DNA of 64,000 nucleotides. Origin: Takakia lepidozioides. Lineage: Eukaryota; Streptophyta; Takakiopsida; Takakiales; Takakiaceae. Positions within the stretch are counted from its first letter, which is position 1, and the number at the start of each line of letters is the position of its first letter. This document shows positions 25,901 to 37,239 of this stretch, piece after piece. The translations under genes and the position numbers were made by a program. The notes under the pieces are model-generated. The model was not told the origin of the DNA. It saw nothing but the letters and a program-made list of their open reading frames with translations, and did not search any database. Location: NCBI GenBank assembly GCA_030704615.1, contig CM060731.1:10416001-10480000 (forward strand), given 5' to 3'.

Positions 25901-26744
25901 AGTCCATCCAGAATGTGCCAGCAGTGCAACCAAGCCACCTTCGCACTGACTTCTCTGGTGTCAGAGTTCTGGTTACGGACGACAATAGGTATGCATTACC
26001 ATCCACTGTTCTGTTTATTTTCTTCTGTCTAGCACGGGAAAGTGGAAGATCTCTAATCATTATTGGTGTGTGCTAGTGAATCCCCCTATTGCTCCAATTT
26101 AGGGGATCACCATCAAATGGGATGGATTCATAGAGCCAATCCCAAGAAGGGCACATTTACAGTTGGTTGCGTTTTTCAGGTGCAATTTTGGACCAGAGGT
26201 TGTTGGATGATATTATAATAGGATATATGTCGCTTCAATTGCTCCTCGTGGATCTCCCATGAATACCATGAACTATTGTGACAAGGAATGCTAGATTCTA
26301 ACCACTTTTATATCAAGTTGTTGGTTCCTAATGGATATAAGCCTTCTACTAACTTGGCTGTGTGCTGGCAGTGTGAACCGGATGGTGACAAGGGGTTTGC
26401 TGATTCGGCTTGGATGCGATGTGACTGTTGTGAGCTCAGGGCGTGAATGCTTGCAAGTGATCTCACAGCCTAGTCAGATATTTGAAGTGCTTCTGCTGGA
26501 TGTCTGCATGCCTGACATGGATGGGTATGAGGTCGCCATTCGGATTCAAGAGAAGTTCGCACGACATGAACGGCCATTGCTGGTGGCCCTAACTGCTAAC
26601 ACAGACCGAGCAACCAGGGATCGTTGCCTGAGCCTGGGTATGGACGGTGTCATATTAAAGCCCATCTCTTTAGAGAAAATGCGGATGGTTCTGACAGAGC
26701 TGTTGGAGCAGGGCTCGCTGACAGAAACTGCAAGGAGGGGTTGA
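19965..26744 (+). CDS. ETR1: Ethylene receptor, ETR1-type hybrid histidine kinase
   Basis: Coding exons are 19965-20870, 21350-21718, 22155-22421, 25395-25522, 25791-25988 and 26372-26744. All joins are in frame and give 746 residues (Arabidopsis ETR1 has 738). The N-terminus has Cys4 and Cys6 (receptor dimer disulfide), three membrane helices (about 23-43, 53-74, 84-110) and the copper/ethylene ligands Cys65 and His69 in [13 protein letters not shown] domain follows, with [14 protein letters not shown]. The kinase is complete: phospho-acceptor His353 in [12 protein letters not shown] box VGNAVKF, G1 DTGLGL, F box LFNKFVQ and G2 [11 protein letters not shown]. The C-terminal receiver keeps an acidic pair, the phospho-acceptor Asp in [13 protein letters not shown], and the Lys in LKPISL. 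This is a subfamily 1 receptor of the ER membrane, which holds CTR1 active without ethylene. Intron 3 (about 3 kb) carries LINE fragments. Confidence 0.96.
21181..21228. repeat. GA and GATC microsatellite in receptor intron 1
   Basis: A run of GA dinucleotides passes into four GATC units just upstream of the 21350 acceptor. It lies within the first coding intron and is probably length-variable. Confidence 0.85.
22500..22845 (+). repeat. Tandem LINE-tail repeat with CT-rich microsatellites
   Basis: Three diverged copies of one motif follow each other. Each reads roughly CAAACTGGGC, then GGGGTC(A/T)ATGGCC(A/G)CAAGG, then CTACGGCAA, then CGTCTTATGAGTACATT, then a CT-rich run. The same motif ends the LINE copy at 25.14-25.20 kb and recurs near 23.32-23.46 and 27.48-27.55 kb. 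It looks like the 3' tail unit of this LINE family, multiplied here without the body. Confidence 0.65.
22865..23460 (+). pseudogene. LINE 3' fragment A in receptor intron 3
   Basis: This stretch is a diverged copy of the 3' end of the neighbouring LINE: bases 22865-23230 run parallel to 24635-25010, including the region coding for the C-terminal zinc knuckle and the acidic PLFTNFE segment. Several stops and indels break it. It is followed by the family's tail motif. It is a 5'-truncated, non-functional insertion. Confidence 0.65.
23500..25192 (+). pseudogene. LINE (non-LTR retrotransposon) reverse transcriptase fragment B
   Basis: A 537-codon frame (23579-25192) encodes the C-terminal half of a LINE ORF2. 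It has [17 protein letters not shown] (fingers/palm), the catalytic box MFADDFAG, a thumb with WQWGSQ...YTYLGVEF, and a C-terminal zinc knuckle ([14 protein letters not shown]). Just upstream, motif A reads [12 protein letters not shown] where the family normally has a catalytic Asp after FL, so the key residue appears changed to Gly. A frameshift near the T-run at 23545 joins it to another frame. The endonuclease is missing (5' truncation). It lies in sense orientation within intron 3 of the ethylene receptor. Confidence 0.85.
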
Positions 26745-27114
26745 GTGATGGTGATCAGACCATCATTGGATTGGTTGCATTTGCTGGTAGTCTGCTGCTG
26801 GTGCAGCAGATTCCCTTTCTATGTAAGTAGGTGACTTTTGGTTGTTCCATTCGACAAAGGAAAGCTTGTCAGGGTGGAGCTAATGTGATATACCGAATTA
26901 ATTGGTGGGCACATTTGTAAGTTTAGGAAAGGACACTTCTGGTTGCAAATGCTGTAGCAAAAATGTGAAGGTTGTGAGCACATGCTGCAATGGGTGCGAC
27001 CATATCAGCGTGTGGTTGACTGTACCCCCACCACCCATGACCGTCATTGCTTGCAGCAACACAAAATGGTGCAGACAGCAGTCCACTCTTCCATGGGCTT
27101 TTGCTGTGAGTAAA
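26745..27114. other. Receptor 3' flank with no further gene
   Basis: This holds the 3' untranslated region of the receptor and plain flank up to the LINE tail at about 27115. No second gene or RNA is recognisable. Confidence 0.45.
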
Positions 27115-28990
27115 GATAGGAAAAGAAATGAAATGAGATGAAAGGGTACTTTATAATGTCCGTGGAAAGCTCAAAGAGCTTATAGGACAAAATGGAAAAA
27201 ACAAGATAGGAAACAAAACCAGAGCCTAAAATCCAAAAGCAACTACTGCTCAAGGGATTGTCTAAGGGTCAAGGCCTCGTGCAGGTAAGCTGCCAAGCAT
27301 TTATGATCCTCAAGTGAGAGATTGAGTTCCATGGAATAGACAGGGGAGTCTCCCACAGATCTCACAACATAAGAGGGCAATAATAAATGAAGTGTTCTTC
27401 AGTTTCAATTTCCTGGTTGCACCTGGTGCAAGTGGGGCGTAGCCTGTCCTCCTGTTGCAGGTTTTCATATCTATGATCCGCTGGAACTGGGCGCAGGGTC
27501 AATGGCCACAAAGGTACGGCAAACAACGTTTTATGAGTACATTCTATCCGTAGATTGTGGGAGCCCACCATGAACTGCCCTCAGGAGGGAAGGAGATAAA
27601 GGCGTGGGAAGGTAATTGGGATCACAAGATCCTATCATCATGGAGAACCAAGAATGTCTCTCGATAGAAATGGAGTTTTGTTGTGAGATTGGGTAGCTTC
27701 CAAGTTCTCTTGACATGTAGTTCCATAAGTTCCTTTCTAATGAAGTGGTTGCGATCCTGTTTGGATGTGATTTCCCCCTCTTCTGGATCTTGTGGCAAAA
27801 GCAAATGAATAGAGTCCACGGCACTCAAAATAATTGCACACTCAAACATACTAGGAGTGCTTGAAACCTGCTGTTTTGAGCCTAATAGATGTTGCGAGGG
27901 CTCTTGCCCCGACCCCCTTGGGTGGGAGGGCTTGTAAAATTTTAAGAAAGTTTGAAAGCCGGCCTCGGTTTGAAGTGGCACACGTGCACATAGGGTGTAA
28001 GATGGAATTGTGCCCCTTGTGCGAAGCATTGCTTGGAGAGAAGATGATTGCAATGGTTCTAGATTTTTTTCCCATCGAGATGGGACACAAAGTGCCCAGA
28101 ACTCACAACCATAAGTGGCGGCCGGGGTGACAACGCTATCAAATAACAACTTTTTGGTTGGGTGTTGGTGCAAATGTATATGTTTGCATTTGGCCTAAAG
28201 AGCGGATGGAGGCTTCCTTGCCCTTCGTCAATCTGTCCATGGTAGTTGATGCAAACTCGAATTTGGGAGAGTGGATAACCAGACCCAGGTATTTGTATGA
28301 TTTGACAATCCCAATTTCCTGTTGGTCGAAGACGAAGCTCGGTCTGTCTGGCCATTGACAACCATGATCTTAGTTTTGCTAAGATTGATTTGCAACCCAT
28401 AGTCTTTGGAGAACTCTCCCAGGATGTAAAGATGGCGTCGCAGGAAGATAGGAGATTGTGCCAAGGGGGCAACATCATCAACGTAGAGATGTGATTCATT
28501 GGTCCAACGGCACCCCAACTTCATGGTTTTTTTGAGATGTAACCCTCCAAAGCGTCAATGTAGATCCCGAAAAGTGGAGGTAAGAGGGGACAGCCCTGTT
28601 TGACCCCAATGTTGTTATGCACCTCTGCTGAGAATTCCCCCGCGACGTCGACCATGCCAATGACAATCTCGTACATGGAAAAGATGGCATAAAGGATGTC
28701 CGGAGTGACTCCAACCTATGGAGCCGTTGGAAAAAAAAGGTCTCCAAAGAACCGAATCATAGCCTTTCAAAAGTCTACGAAGCCAACATACACCATTTTT
28801 TGTCATAGCCCATGTAGTGTTCGTAAAAACTGGCTGTTTTGAAAACGTCAAGGCATTTCAGACACCATAGCCTAATGGGAGATGGGGCGCGGTGGTGACG
28901 CCCTGCTCCTCTAGCCCGCCAAACCCTTGGCTGTGGGATGGCCCTCACAAGTAATCGTGGAGGTTTCTGGTGCAATGGGGCGCCGACCAT
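27115..28990 (-). pseudogene. LINE fragment C, reverse transcriptase, decayed
   Basis: Reading leftward, a broken reverse transcriptase appears. An FVDF motif-A-like stretch lies near 28.78 kb, the palm box YVDDVAPLAQSP near 28.47 kb, then DYGLQINLSKTK, and a C-terminal zinc knuckle CTRCNQEIETEEHFIYYC near 27.40 kb. Frames change many times. Its family differs from LINE B (YVDD rather than FADD). The 3' end (27115-27260) shares AAGCTCAAAGAGCTTAT and neighbouring bases with 37300-37360, and both end in AAATG-type A-rich repeats, as LINE tails do. A copy of the other LINE family's tail motif lies inside at 27483-27545. Confidence 0.75.
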
Positions 28991-30006
28991 TGGATCTAGG
29001 GCGCAAGGGAACTCACTTCCAAGGCAAAAATGGTTGTTTCCATGTGCTTTTTGGCACCACTTGGCCAGGAACAGACACTGTTTGGTTTTGTTTTGTTTTT
29101 CAGACCCTTGTTTTTTACAAAGGGGTGTTGTAGCCCCCCTTTATTTTGGTGCTTTTAGGCTGAATATCCCCTAAAGAGAGAGAGAAGACTCCAGCCAAGG
29201 TCGGCATACTAAGAGTCACTTCGCCTCGCGGCTACTGCCTCCTTTCGGGGGTGGGCCAATATCCCCTAAAAAGGTAGGGCTGCTGGTAAGCCACTCGTGT
29301 ATCGGCATGTGGGTCTAGGGTTCATTAAACCCTTGTCATCTGTCTCTCTTCCTTTGGGCTAGGGCTCTACCCCTGTAATGCCTCCATAGCTCAGAAAGAG
29401 GTTTATTTTTTCCCTCACTACAAGGCCCAAGCCTTGTGTTTCATTTGATATATATATATATATATATATGTATTCTATAGGGGGCGGCAAACTTGGCAAG
29501 TTGAACTTAATGACCCTCAATAGTAGGGTAAGAACGTAAGAGCATGAGCAGCACTCGCTCAGTAAATTGCCGCTCTATCACTATTTTAGTGAGGCATATG
29601 TTAAGGCACACAAGCTAGCATGGGCTCGCAAGAGCCCCAGCAGCAGCAACCCACCATATCCATAGTAGAGTAATGGCGCGAGGTTGAGGTGGCAGATCGC
29701 TGACTGTGGGCCCTGCCACCAAGGCACACCCCCCCCCCCCCCCGGGTGTTGTCCTGGGCACCTTGGAACAGACTCTCAGTCCATTTGACCATAGAGTTGT
29801 TGTCAGGGGCAGCGGATCTTGTGATTGTGCGGGAGAATGTCATATACCAAGCACGTGACAACCAACATGTAGCCCAGTGGTAATGGGCACATACCACGTG
29901 GATGTGGTTGTAGGTTCTAACCACGGTCTGGTGTGTCATGAAGGTGTCCACCTTTCAGCTGGAAGGCAATAGCCCTTGTGGTGAAGAGACATCATAAGTT
30001 ACGCTC
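28991..30006. other. Gene-free stretch with microsatellites
   Basis: It contains a TA repeat at 29448-29469 and a run of 15 C at 29729-29743. It also has a motif around GAGAGAGAAGACTCC (29172-29200) that also occurs near 4181-4212, so it is a low-copy dispersed repeat. No gene is supported. Confidence 0.5.
29448..29469. repeat. TA dinucleotide microsatellite
   Basis: An uninterrupted TA run of about 11 units. Confidence 0.9.
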
Positions 30007-30125
30007 TGTCGCGCATCTCACTTCGGTAAGCTCCCCTTCAAGTCATAGTTACTCACTTTGATGTACGCGCCTAACTCCCAAACTGGCCACCGGGCCAACT
30101 CGGAGCTTCGGCGTTGCAGCAAACA
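30007..30125. repeat. Fragment of the 59.5/63.6-kb gypsy LTR family
   Basis: It begins TGTCGCGCATCTCACTTCGG and runs parallel for about 115 bp to the outer ends of the LTRs starting at 59544 and 63593, sharing CTTCGGTAAGCTCCCC and CCGGGCCAACT. The similarity then stops at about 30125. It is a third, truncated copy of this LTR end, lying next to gag-like coding sequence. Confidence 0.75.
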
Positions 30126-30331
30126 CTCATGGTCCATAAGAATGAACTCTATGTGGCTAACAAGGCTTGGAAGGAAGCCAATAATTTGGCTGCTGCCTAT
30201 ACGGCCCTGGTTGAACCTCATGCGAAGCGCATGGAGGCTTTACAGCAGTAGATAGATGTGTACAGACTCAAGGAGGAGCAGACTCTCAGGGGTGCCACAC
30301 AAGACATGGTGGATAATCACCTTATGCAAGT

Positions 30332-30690
30332 GTGGTTAGCACAAGGGCCGGTAGAAGGCAAAGGAAGCTCACCCAGGGAGAGATGAATGATCTCAGATTC
30401 CAGGTGCAGAACATTGCCACAACTACTATAGACATTGTCTATAGTAGGATAACGGAGTTACATGATGATGTGGAAGGCCTGCAGACTCAAGTGGATGACC
30501 CGAGTTCAAATATTGACAAGAGAGTCTTTATTCCCGAGGAGCAGCTGGTGGCTACTTATTTGCATGCCAAGACTTTGATTTTTCAGTCTTCTTCGCAGGA
30601 GGTGCAGGAGTTGCCAGTGGTAGAAGGGCCAGTGGTGGCAATACCACAGCTTCCACAGCAGGTGCCTGTGCAAGTAGCTGACCCCGTTGC
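30332..30690 (+). pseudogene. Gypsy-type Gag N-terminus, interrupted
   Basis: A frame beginning MVSTRAGRR encodes a hydrophilic, probably coiled-coil segment (NDLRFQVQN, ITELHDDVEGLQTQVDD) followed by a Pro/Val-rich stretch. MVSTR-like starts with a coiled coil are common in plant Ty3/gypsy Gag proteins. From about 30694 the character changes abruptly to non-Gag sequence, although the frame happens to stay open to 31114. I read this as another element inserted in the Gag gene. Confidence 0.5.
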
Positions 30691-30693
30691 TAC

Positions 30694-31830
30694 TGATAAC
30701 GGCTATGCTACAAGGGACAGACAACGAGGGTCACAACGGGACATACCGGGTAGTGATGGACTACACTACCTGAGCCGCAGGCAGAGACGGCTAAATATGC
30801 GGTACTTAGCCAATGGCGAAACAACGTACATTACCACGAGAGCAGTAGTGGGTAGTGTAGTAACTGTGAGCCGTGAACCACGATATCACATGGTCACGTT
30901 AGCATCGGCTTTAACCAATAGAGGGAGTAGTGGACCGTTTACCACTATGGCTCACGACCACTACAACGAGCCACTTTTTAGCAAACCTTTTAGGTTGCGT
31001 AGGCAATTAGGCAAACGGTCATTAACGACCGCAAGCTGTAACGGCTCTTTCAAGCATAGTATAAAAAGACTGCACGCAACTCAGAAGCTAAACAAGATAG
31101 AGCTGAACGAATAGAGAAATATGCTGCAGAAAGGGAGGCTCGGTTAAGTGAAGAGTTCCCAGATTTCTTTAATTTCCTCATTCATTCCCACATCATATGT
31201 AGAATTCCTTTTTAGTACCCTTTAAAACAGTCTTGGTATGTCAGTAAAGAAAATTTATAGTGTCTCTACCCTTTCTTCAAGATTCATCCTATCTTGCAAG
31301 AATCCGTATTAGGACTTAATTTTCCTTTTTACTGATTGATCACCAAACTTTTTAATGGGCACAATAATACCATCTGTCTTTTTCAGTGTATCTGACTTGC
31401 AATAAGTCTTTGGGTATCTAGTACTCCACTGCTTCTATGATCGTGTGACAATATTCATAATTTGAACATCCTTCTCTGAAAATATAACTAGTGTAACAAA
31501 CTTTTCTGATTGAGATTAGAGTAATCAATAGAGCTAGACAAGACAACCACTCTTCACTTCTAATCCTACATTCCCAAGGTGCTCGTGTAATACTGATCAA
31601 TCCTCCCTTCAATCCCCATTTGTCATCTTCTTTCGCGATTGACAGAAAGATTTTCTGTTGTACTGCTCTTGGTAAACCATGAAAATTTTCCAGGAATGTT
31701 TTCCATTCCTTTGCTTCTGTTGACTCGTTCTGTCGTGATTTCAAGAAATCACTGAGTAACCATCCTTCTTTGAGTACTCTCGAACTCAACATACCGTTAG
31801 TCCCCAGTATGGTCGCCAAATGTTAACCAC
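30694..31830 (+). repeat. Probable LTR or leader of the 32-36 kb gypsy element
   Basis: This region begins TGATAACGGC directly after the Gag fragment, carries a good TATA box at 31060-31068, and leads into the gag-pol frame at 32281. A 133-codon antisense frame at 31418-31819 has no recognised domain. No second LTR copy is present in the window, so the borders are guesses. Confidence 0.35.
31060..31068 (+). promoter_or_regulatory. TATA box of a probable LTR promoter
   Basis: The sequence TATAAAAAG lies about 1.2 kb upstream of the gag frame, as expected for an LTR promoter. Confidence 0.4.
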
Positions 31831-32280
31831 TGGTTCATGACTTAGACAAAACAGGCTATTAACACTACTACCCATTTCTTAAGACATGCAACAGAGGTTG
31901 TCCGACGGTATGCTTTCAGAAACGATTATGAAGTAATCGTTTTAAGGATAGCTAAACCATAAACGTCGGATGAAGCCATATCTCTGCAGGCTGCTTAATC
32001 CTATTGATTAAGCCCAATCTACAGTCTCTTAAGCATAAAAGATCTTAGTCGAAAGGACTGAAGCCTCTTGGTTCATACAAGCAGATGGTAGTCAAGAGAA
32101 AACAAGAACTATTCTGAGATGATACACATTCTCACCATCTCACGTTCTCTCATAATGCACATTCTCTCCATCTCACATTCACTCTACACAGAGATACTTC
32201 GAATAACATGACTTTACTTCAGAGCTCGTCACATCATCATAGAAGTACACAGAATCACTCTGAGTCCCTCTAAATACACA

Positions 32281-35200
32281 TTGATCACTGATACTCAGAA
32301 CTTGAAAATTATTCAAGGTGAGACATCAAACAGTGATAAACCAGAAGATCAGGAAATCGGATCGGTGGGAAGTGGGAACACTACACCAGAAGAAGTTGCC
32401 AGTAATGTACTTGGTGAATGGTTACCACAAGAAAGATCTGAAGGACCTTCTACAGTAACAAGCCCAAATAGAGGTTTTGCTGAAATATTAGAAGAAAGAT
32501 TTGAGAACATTTTGAGTGAAGAAGGTGAAAGAAGTGAAAACACTTCTCCAGAAAGGATAACCAGAACTGCACTCAAAGCTTTTAAAAATTCATTAAGCTT
32601 AGTAGGGGCAGCAGCTGGAAGACGACTATCATTGGGACAAGGACCTCCTAGCTTTGAATCACTGTTTGGAAGACAAACACCAACACCACCACAGCCAGCA
32701 ACAGCGGGACCATCCCAGTTTGGACAACCAGTTGCACCAGCTGCACCGATGGCTTTAGCAGCAAGCAAAACCAGACCACCATTTCCTTTATATGATGGGA
32801 AATCTGATCCAGATATCCATCTTAATCAATTTGAAAACATGTGCACCATTTACAATGAAGCAACAGACCAAGAGAAGGTCCGACTATTTCCTTGTTCAAT
32901 GGTCCCAAAAGGCATTGAATGGTTGGCGACTTTCCCAGCTAGTCACTTTGCGAATTGGGCGGATATGAGAGCCGCGTTTCAAGAAAGATATAGATCCAAC
33001 AAATCCACATCTGAAATTTTCAAAGGATTACAGAACCTAAGACAGAAAAAGAAAGAATTGGTAGTCAACTACCTGGAGAGAATGAAAACTCTGATCAGGA
33101 AACTACCTCAAGCACCAGGGGATGATTTGCAAAAATCATGGTTCATCAATGGACTTCGTCCTGACTATGTAACCATGGTCATAGTCGTGCCTAACAACAC
33201 TTTGGCTGAAGTAGTAGGGACTGCAAAGAAGTTGGAATTGGGATTCCATCAAAGCAGAAGCAAAGATTCCAAGGATCTCTTGGAAGAAGAAGACTCTGAT
33301 GATGAAGAAAAGACCAAGCAAAAGAAGAAAGAAGTGATTGACAAAACCACTTTGGATCAGAAGATAGCAGAGGCTATCAAGAATTTTAAAAATGAAGGGC
33401 CACGAAAGGCAACATGGTGTCACAAATGCGGGACTGTCATACGTGTCTGGTTCTATTTCTCTGTTATTCATTGTAAGTTGAAGGAATCCTGCAGTCCATA
33501 CTATGTTAACACCAGAGGTTTACACGATTAAACCCACAACTATACGACAAACTCCAGATTACGACGAAGCAGCGTAATACAAGTACATATTGGCCGGAAG
33601 ATGGTAACGAATGTACTCATCGATGGAGGATCAGGAGTGAATATCATGACAGAAAAGATGAAAAGTCATTAGGATTGGGGCATATGGAACCTGCTCCATT
33701 CACGGTACGAATGGCTGATCAACGAAAAGTGCAACCATTGGGAATCATCAGACGACTTGCAATGGAAGTAGCAGGACTGGTATACGAAATATCAGTAACC
33801 ATTCTCAAAATGGAGGATGTGGCAGAAAGATATTCACTACTACTTGGCCGACCATGGTTAACACAAGCCCAATCACACCACGATTGGGGAAATCAGACTC
33901 TCACAATAAAAAAGGGAGCAGAACAAGTCACCATCACGACGAAGCAACGAGGTACCATTCCACGAGAGAAACGACCTTGCATAGTGGAAGAATATGATTG
34001 GTCCAGTGGACTGTCGGATGAAGAAGAAGCCACAGTATACGTAGCACATCCACAGTTGGAACCTATTGGACAACTGGTGGTCAAGCATACCACAACAGTA
34101 GGATGTCACATGGTGAACACCCAAGGAGAACCAAATACTTCGAGAAATGAAGATCCAGAGGAAGAAGCGATGGACACACCTCAACACCCGGCCCGGTTCT
34201 ATCAAGAAAGGGAAAGAAGACATTCAAATCAGTGAAGTACCTGCCACAATTGCAACCATCGGACAAGAGATTGCAGGATGGACAGTAACGGAAGAAACTC
34301 AATTGATTCAAGTGAATCTGGGAACAGCGGAAGAACCAGATAATACGAGTAAGTGCAGGTCTCGAAGAATCATTTCTACAAGAAGCCACTACATTATTCA
34401 CTGAATGCAAAGATGTATTTGCCTGGAACTACAAGGATTTGAAGGGGATACCTTCTAGCATCTGTCAGCACCGAATTGAATTGGAAGTTGACACAAAACC
34501 AATTCGTCAGCACCGTTACAAAATGAACCCCAACTATGCAGCTAAAGTTTGGGAAGAAATCAAGAAGTTACTGGATGCAGGATTCATATACCCAGTAGAG
34601 ACACACAATGGTTATCGCCCATTGTGATAGTACCCAAGAAAAATGGAAAACTACGAGTGTGTGTGGACTACCGCAAGTTAAACGCAAGAACCAAGAAATA
34701 TCCTTTTCCACTACCTTTCACTGAAACACTGTTGGACACAGTGGCTGGACATGAGATGTACTCATTCATGGATGGGTTTAGTGGATACAACCAGGTATAG
34801 ATAGCAGAAGAAGACCAAGAAAAGACCGCATTCATCACTGAATGGGGAGCATATGCTTACAAAGTCATGCCATTTGGACTTTGCAATGCACCAGCCACAT
34901 TTCAACGAGCAGTATCTGAGATATTCAAGAACTATCTCAATGATTTTATGCAGGTATTTTTGGATGATTTCAGTGTCTTTGGACAGAAATCCAAACATTT
35001 GACACAGTTAAAACTTTGCCTACAAGCCTGCAGAAACAATGGAGTAAGTCTCAACCCGGAAAAATGTACATTCTGTGTGAATTCAGGATTATTATTGGGA
35101 CACATTGTGTGCCAACAGGGAATTCTGGTAGATCCAAAGAAAATGGAGGTTATCCAGAAAATTCCACCACCAGAAAATCCCAAGAAACTCAAGAGATTTC

Positions 35201-36126
35201 TGGGACAAATGAGCTATTACAGAAGGTACATGGACAAATATGATCACAGAGCGGCACCAGTCTATAGACTGCTGAAGCATGATACCGAATATCGATGGTC
35301 TCCAGCTGATGTTCAACCAGAAGCACCAGATGAAGAGACAAATCCTATAAATGCTCTGGGAATGTTTCAAGGAGACTATGACCTTCCAGATGCTCTCAAA
35401 CTCATGGACGACACGGATGAAGAAAAAGATTCATCCGATGAAGATGAACCTCTTGATGAAGGACTTATTATTGAAGAAGAACCAGATCCACAAGAAGAAG
35501 ATGACAAGGAAAACGAAGAAACAAACAATCAAGAATTGGCCAATATCAGTATTGGAGCTTATACAGTCACCAAAGAAGAATCTAAAGATATTCCGGATCA
35601 AGATCAAAATGATTGGCAATGGCCAATCAAATACTATCTGAACACAGGGAAATTTCCTGAAGGTTACACCAAAGATGATAGGAGGAAGCTTTCAATGAAA
35701 AGCAAGCCATACACATTAATCAAAGGGATTATGTACAAAAGAGGAATTGACTCCATAATGAGAAGATGTGTAAACAAAGACCAAGCCAAAACAGTAATGC
35801 AAGAACTACACGAAGGAATTGCAGGTAGACACTTCAGTTCGGACCTGACAGCAAAGAAAATATTACTAACAGGCTACTGGTGGCCTACTATATTTGGAGA
35901 TACTTATGAACACTGTCAACAGTGTGATGTCTGCCAGATGATGGGACCAGTAGAACGAACGGGGAAGGGGACTCTGCACCCAATACTACCAACAAAACCA
36001 TTTCAGCGCTGGGGGCTAGACTTTGTGGGACCCATTAAACCTCCAGCAAGGTACACACAAAACCAAACATCCTCACAGCCACTGACTACACTATCACAGC
36101 CACTGACTACACTATCAAATGGGTAG
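32281..36126 (+). pseudogene. Ty3/gypsy retrotransposon gag-pol, broken (element 1)
   Basis: Gag (32281-33531) has the capsid block DPDIHLNQFENM, FPCSMVPKGIEW, then GLRPDYVTMV, and the start of a zinc knuckle (WCHKCG). The protease has VLIDGGSGVNIM near 33612. Reverse transcriptase (34.4-35.3 kb) has RKLNARTKKYPFPLP, MPFGLCNAPATFQRA and catalytic FLDDFSVFG. Integrase keeps the zinc module with HCQQCDVCQ and the start of its core (WGLDFVGPI), then stops. Breaks: frameshift in the knuckle region, frameshift at about 34620, a TAG at 34798 inside RT, and a frameshift with a 21-bp tandem duplication at about 36080-36120. Between RT and integrase no RNase H is visible. An acidic stretch (35330-35600) rich in DEE and EED stands there instead. 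Confidence 0.88.
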
Positions 36127-37239
36127 AGGCCAAGGGGTCAGACCTCAATCTCCCCTTGTTGTTCTCTAGGCTCCAGCTGAGAGGGATATCCTTGGCGATA
36201 TATTGTTGAGGGTAGGCGAGGCTTGTACTTTGCAATATCCTGAACATGCATTGTAATCGGGTTTTGTTGTTTTGGGTATTGTTGTGGGTTTGCTGTGGCG
36301 CAGGAGGTACGGTTGGTCTGTGTGGAGAATGGGACTTCTCTATTATAGCTACCAGGGTCCCAGCAGTCCGGTGCTGGTAGAGTCTGTAAGAGCCAAAAGT
36401 TTGCAGTTTGTGTGGAGCTTGTGTCCCTTCTACTATAGCCACATGGGTCCCATCAGTCATGTGCTGGTTGAGTTCGCATGCTCCAGGAGTTTGTGGTAAG
36501 TTCAGGTAGAACCATGTCTTTGCCTTCGCAGCTCGGCGGATAAGGACCATATATGCTGGTCAGTCTGGTTATTTGGGGATTTCCATTTTTGCAGATGTGT
36601 GGCTTCACTAGAAGCATTCGTGTCATTTACCACTGGGGTAACGACTTATTTTGAGTCGTAAAAGTAAAAAAAACTGAGATCAACTGGAAGTTACAAATGA
36701 CTAGTTACAACAGACATGGTAGTTGGGTTGGACATCCAATGATTGGAGTGGTAAAGGACACAGACGCGCGAACAACTGCTCAGCAATTAATGCGATTAAT
36801 TCTGAAGAACCACGTGGCGTCGGAAACAGGCAGGCGCCCGTGTGTCTGACCTTTGGGCTGACTTTGATTTTCCCTCCGGATGAGTGGACCGATCACCGGA
36901 GCGAGTCGGTGACACATGGACGCGGACGTGGAGACGACGATGTGGACGCCGACGTGGCGGCGCCACGCGAGCGAGGAGTATTGCTGCCACGTGGCCACGG
37001 GCCCGGGGCGCCACGTGGTAGTAGACCACATAACTTGTAGTGCTACGCCCAGTGGCAATTGCGACTGCGGAAGTTGCAACCACTGCTTTACTACTTTAAA
37101 TGAAGTGCTCGAAATTACTTGAACAATCATTCATAGTGATTCATGCTTTGAAGTTTTGGTGTTTGTAGTGAGTCGACTAGTACATACACATGTAATGCCA
37201 TACAAGAGAACTAATCATGCATTAGAAATGCACAAACGA
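36127..37239. other. Non-coding stretch with a tandem duplication and a GC-rich patch
   Basis: Bases about 36325-36500 hold two diverged copies of a unit of about 88 bp, each with CTTCT(C/A)TA(T/C)TATAGC(T/C)AC. Bases 36890-37060 are GC-rich with repeated GACG/GTGG words. No gene is recognised. The right LTR expected for gypsy element 1 was not found. Confidence 0.45.

Noticed and set aside
29868-29925. tRNA-like A-box and B-box words (TAGCCCAGTGGTA and GGTTCTAACC), possible SINE head
   Set aside because: The B-box differs from consensus, the spacing is short and no cloverleaf or A-rich tail could be built. Support is too weak to annotate.
31418-31819. 133-codon antisense frame in the presumed LTR region
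   Set aside because: No recognisable domain. It lies in probable retroelement leader sequence.
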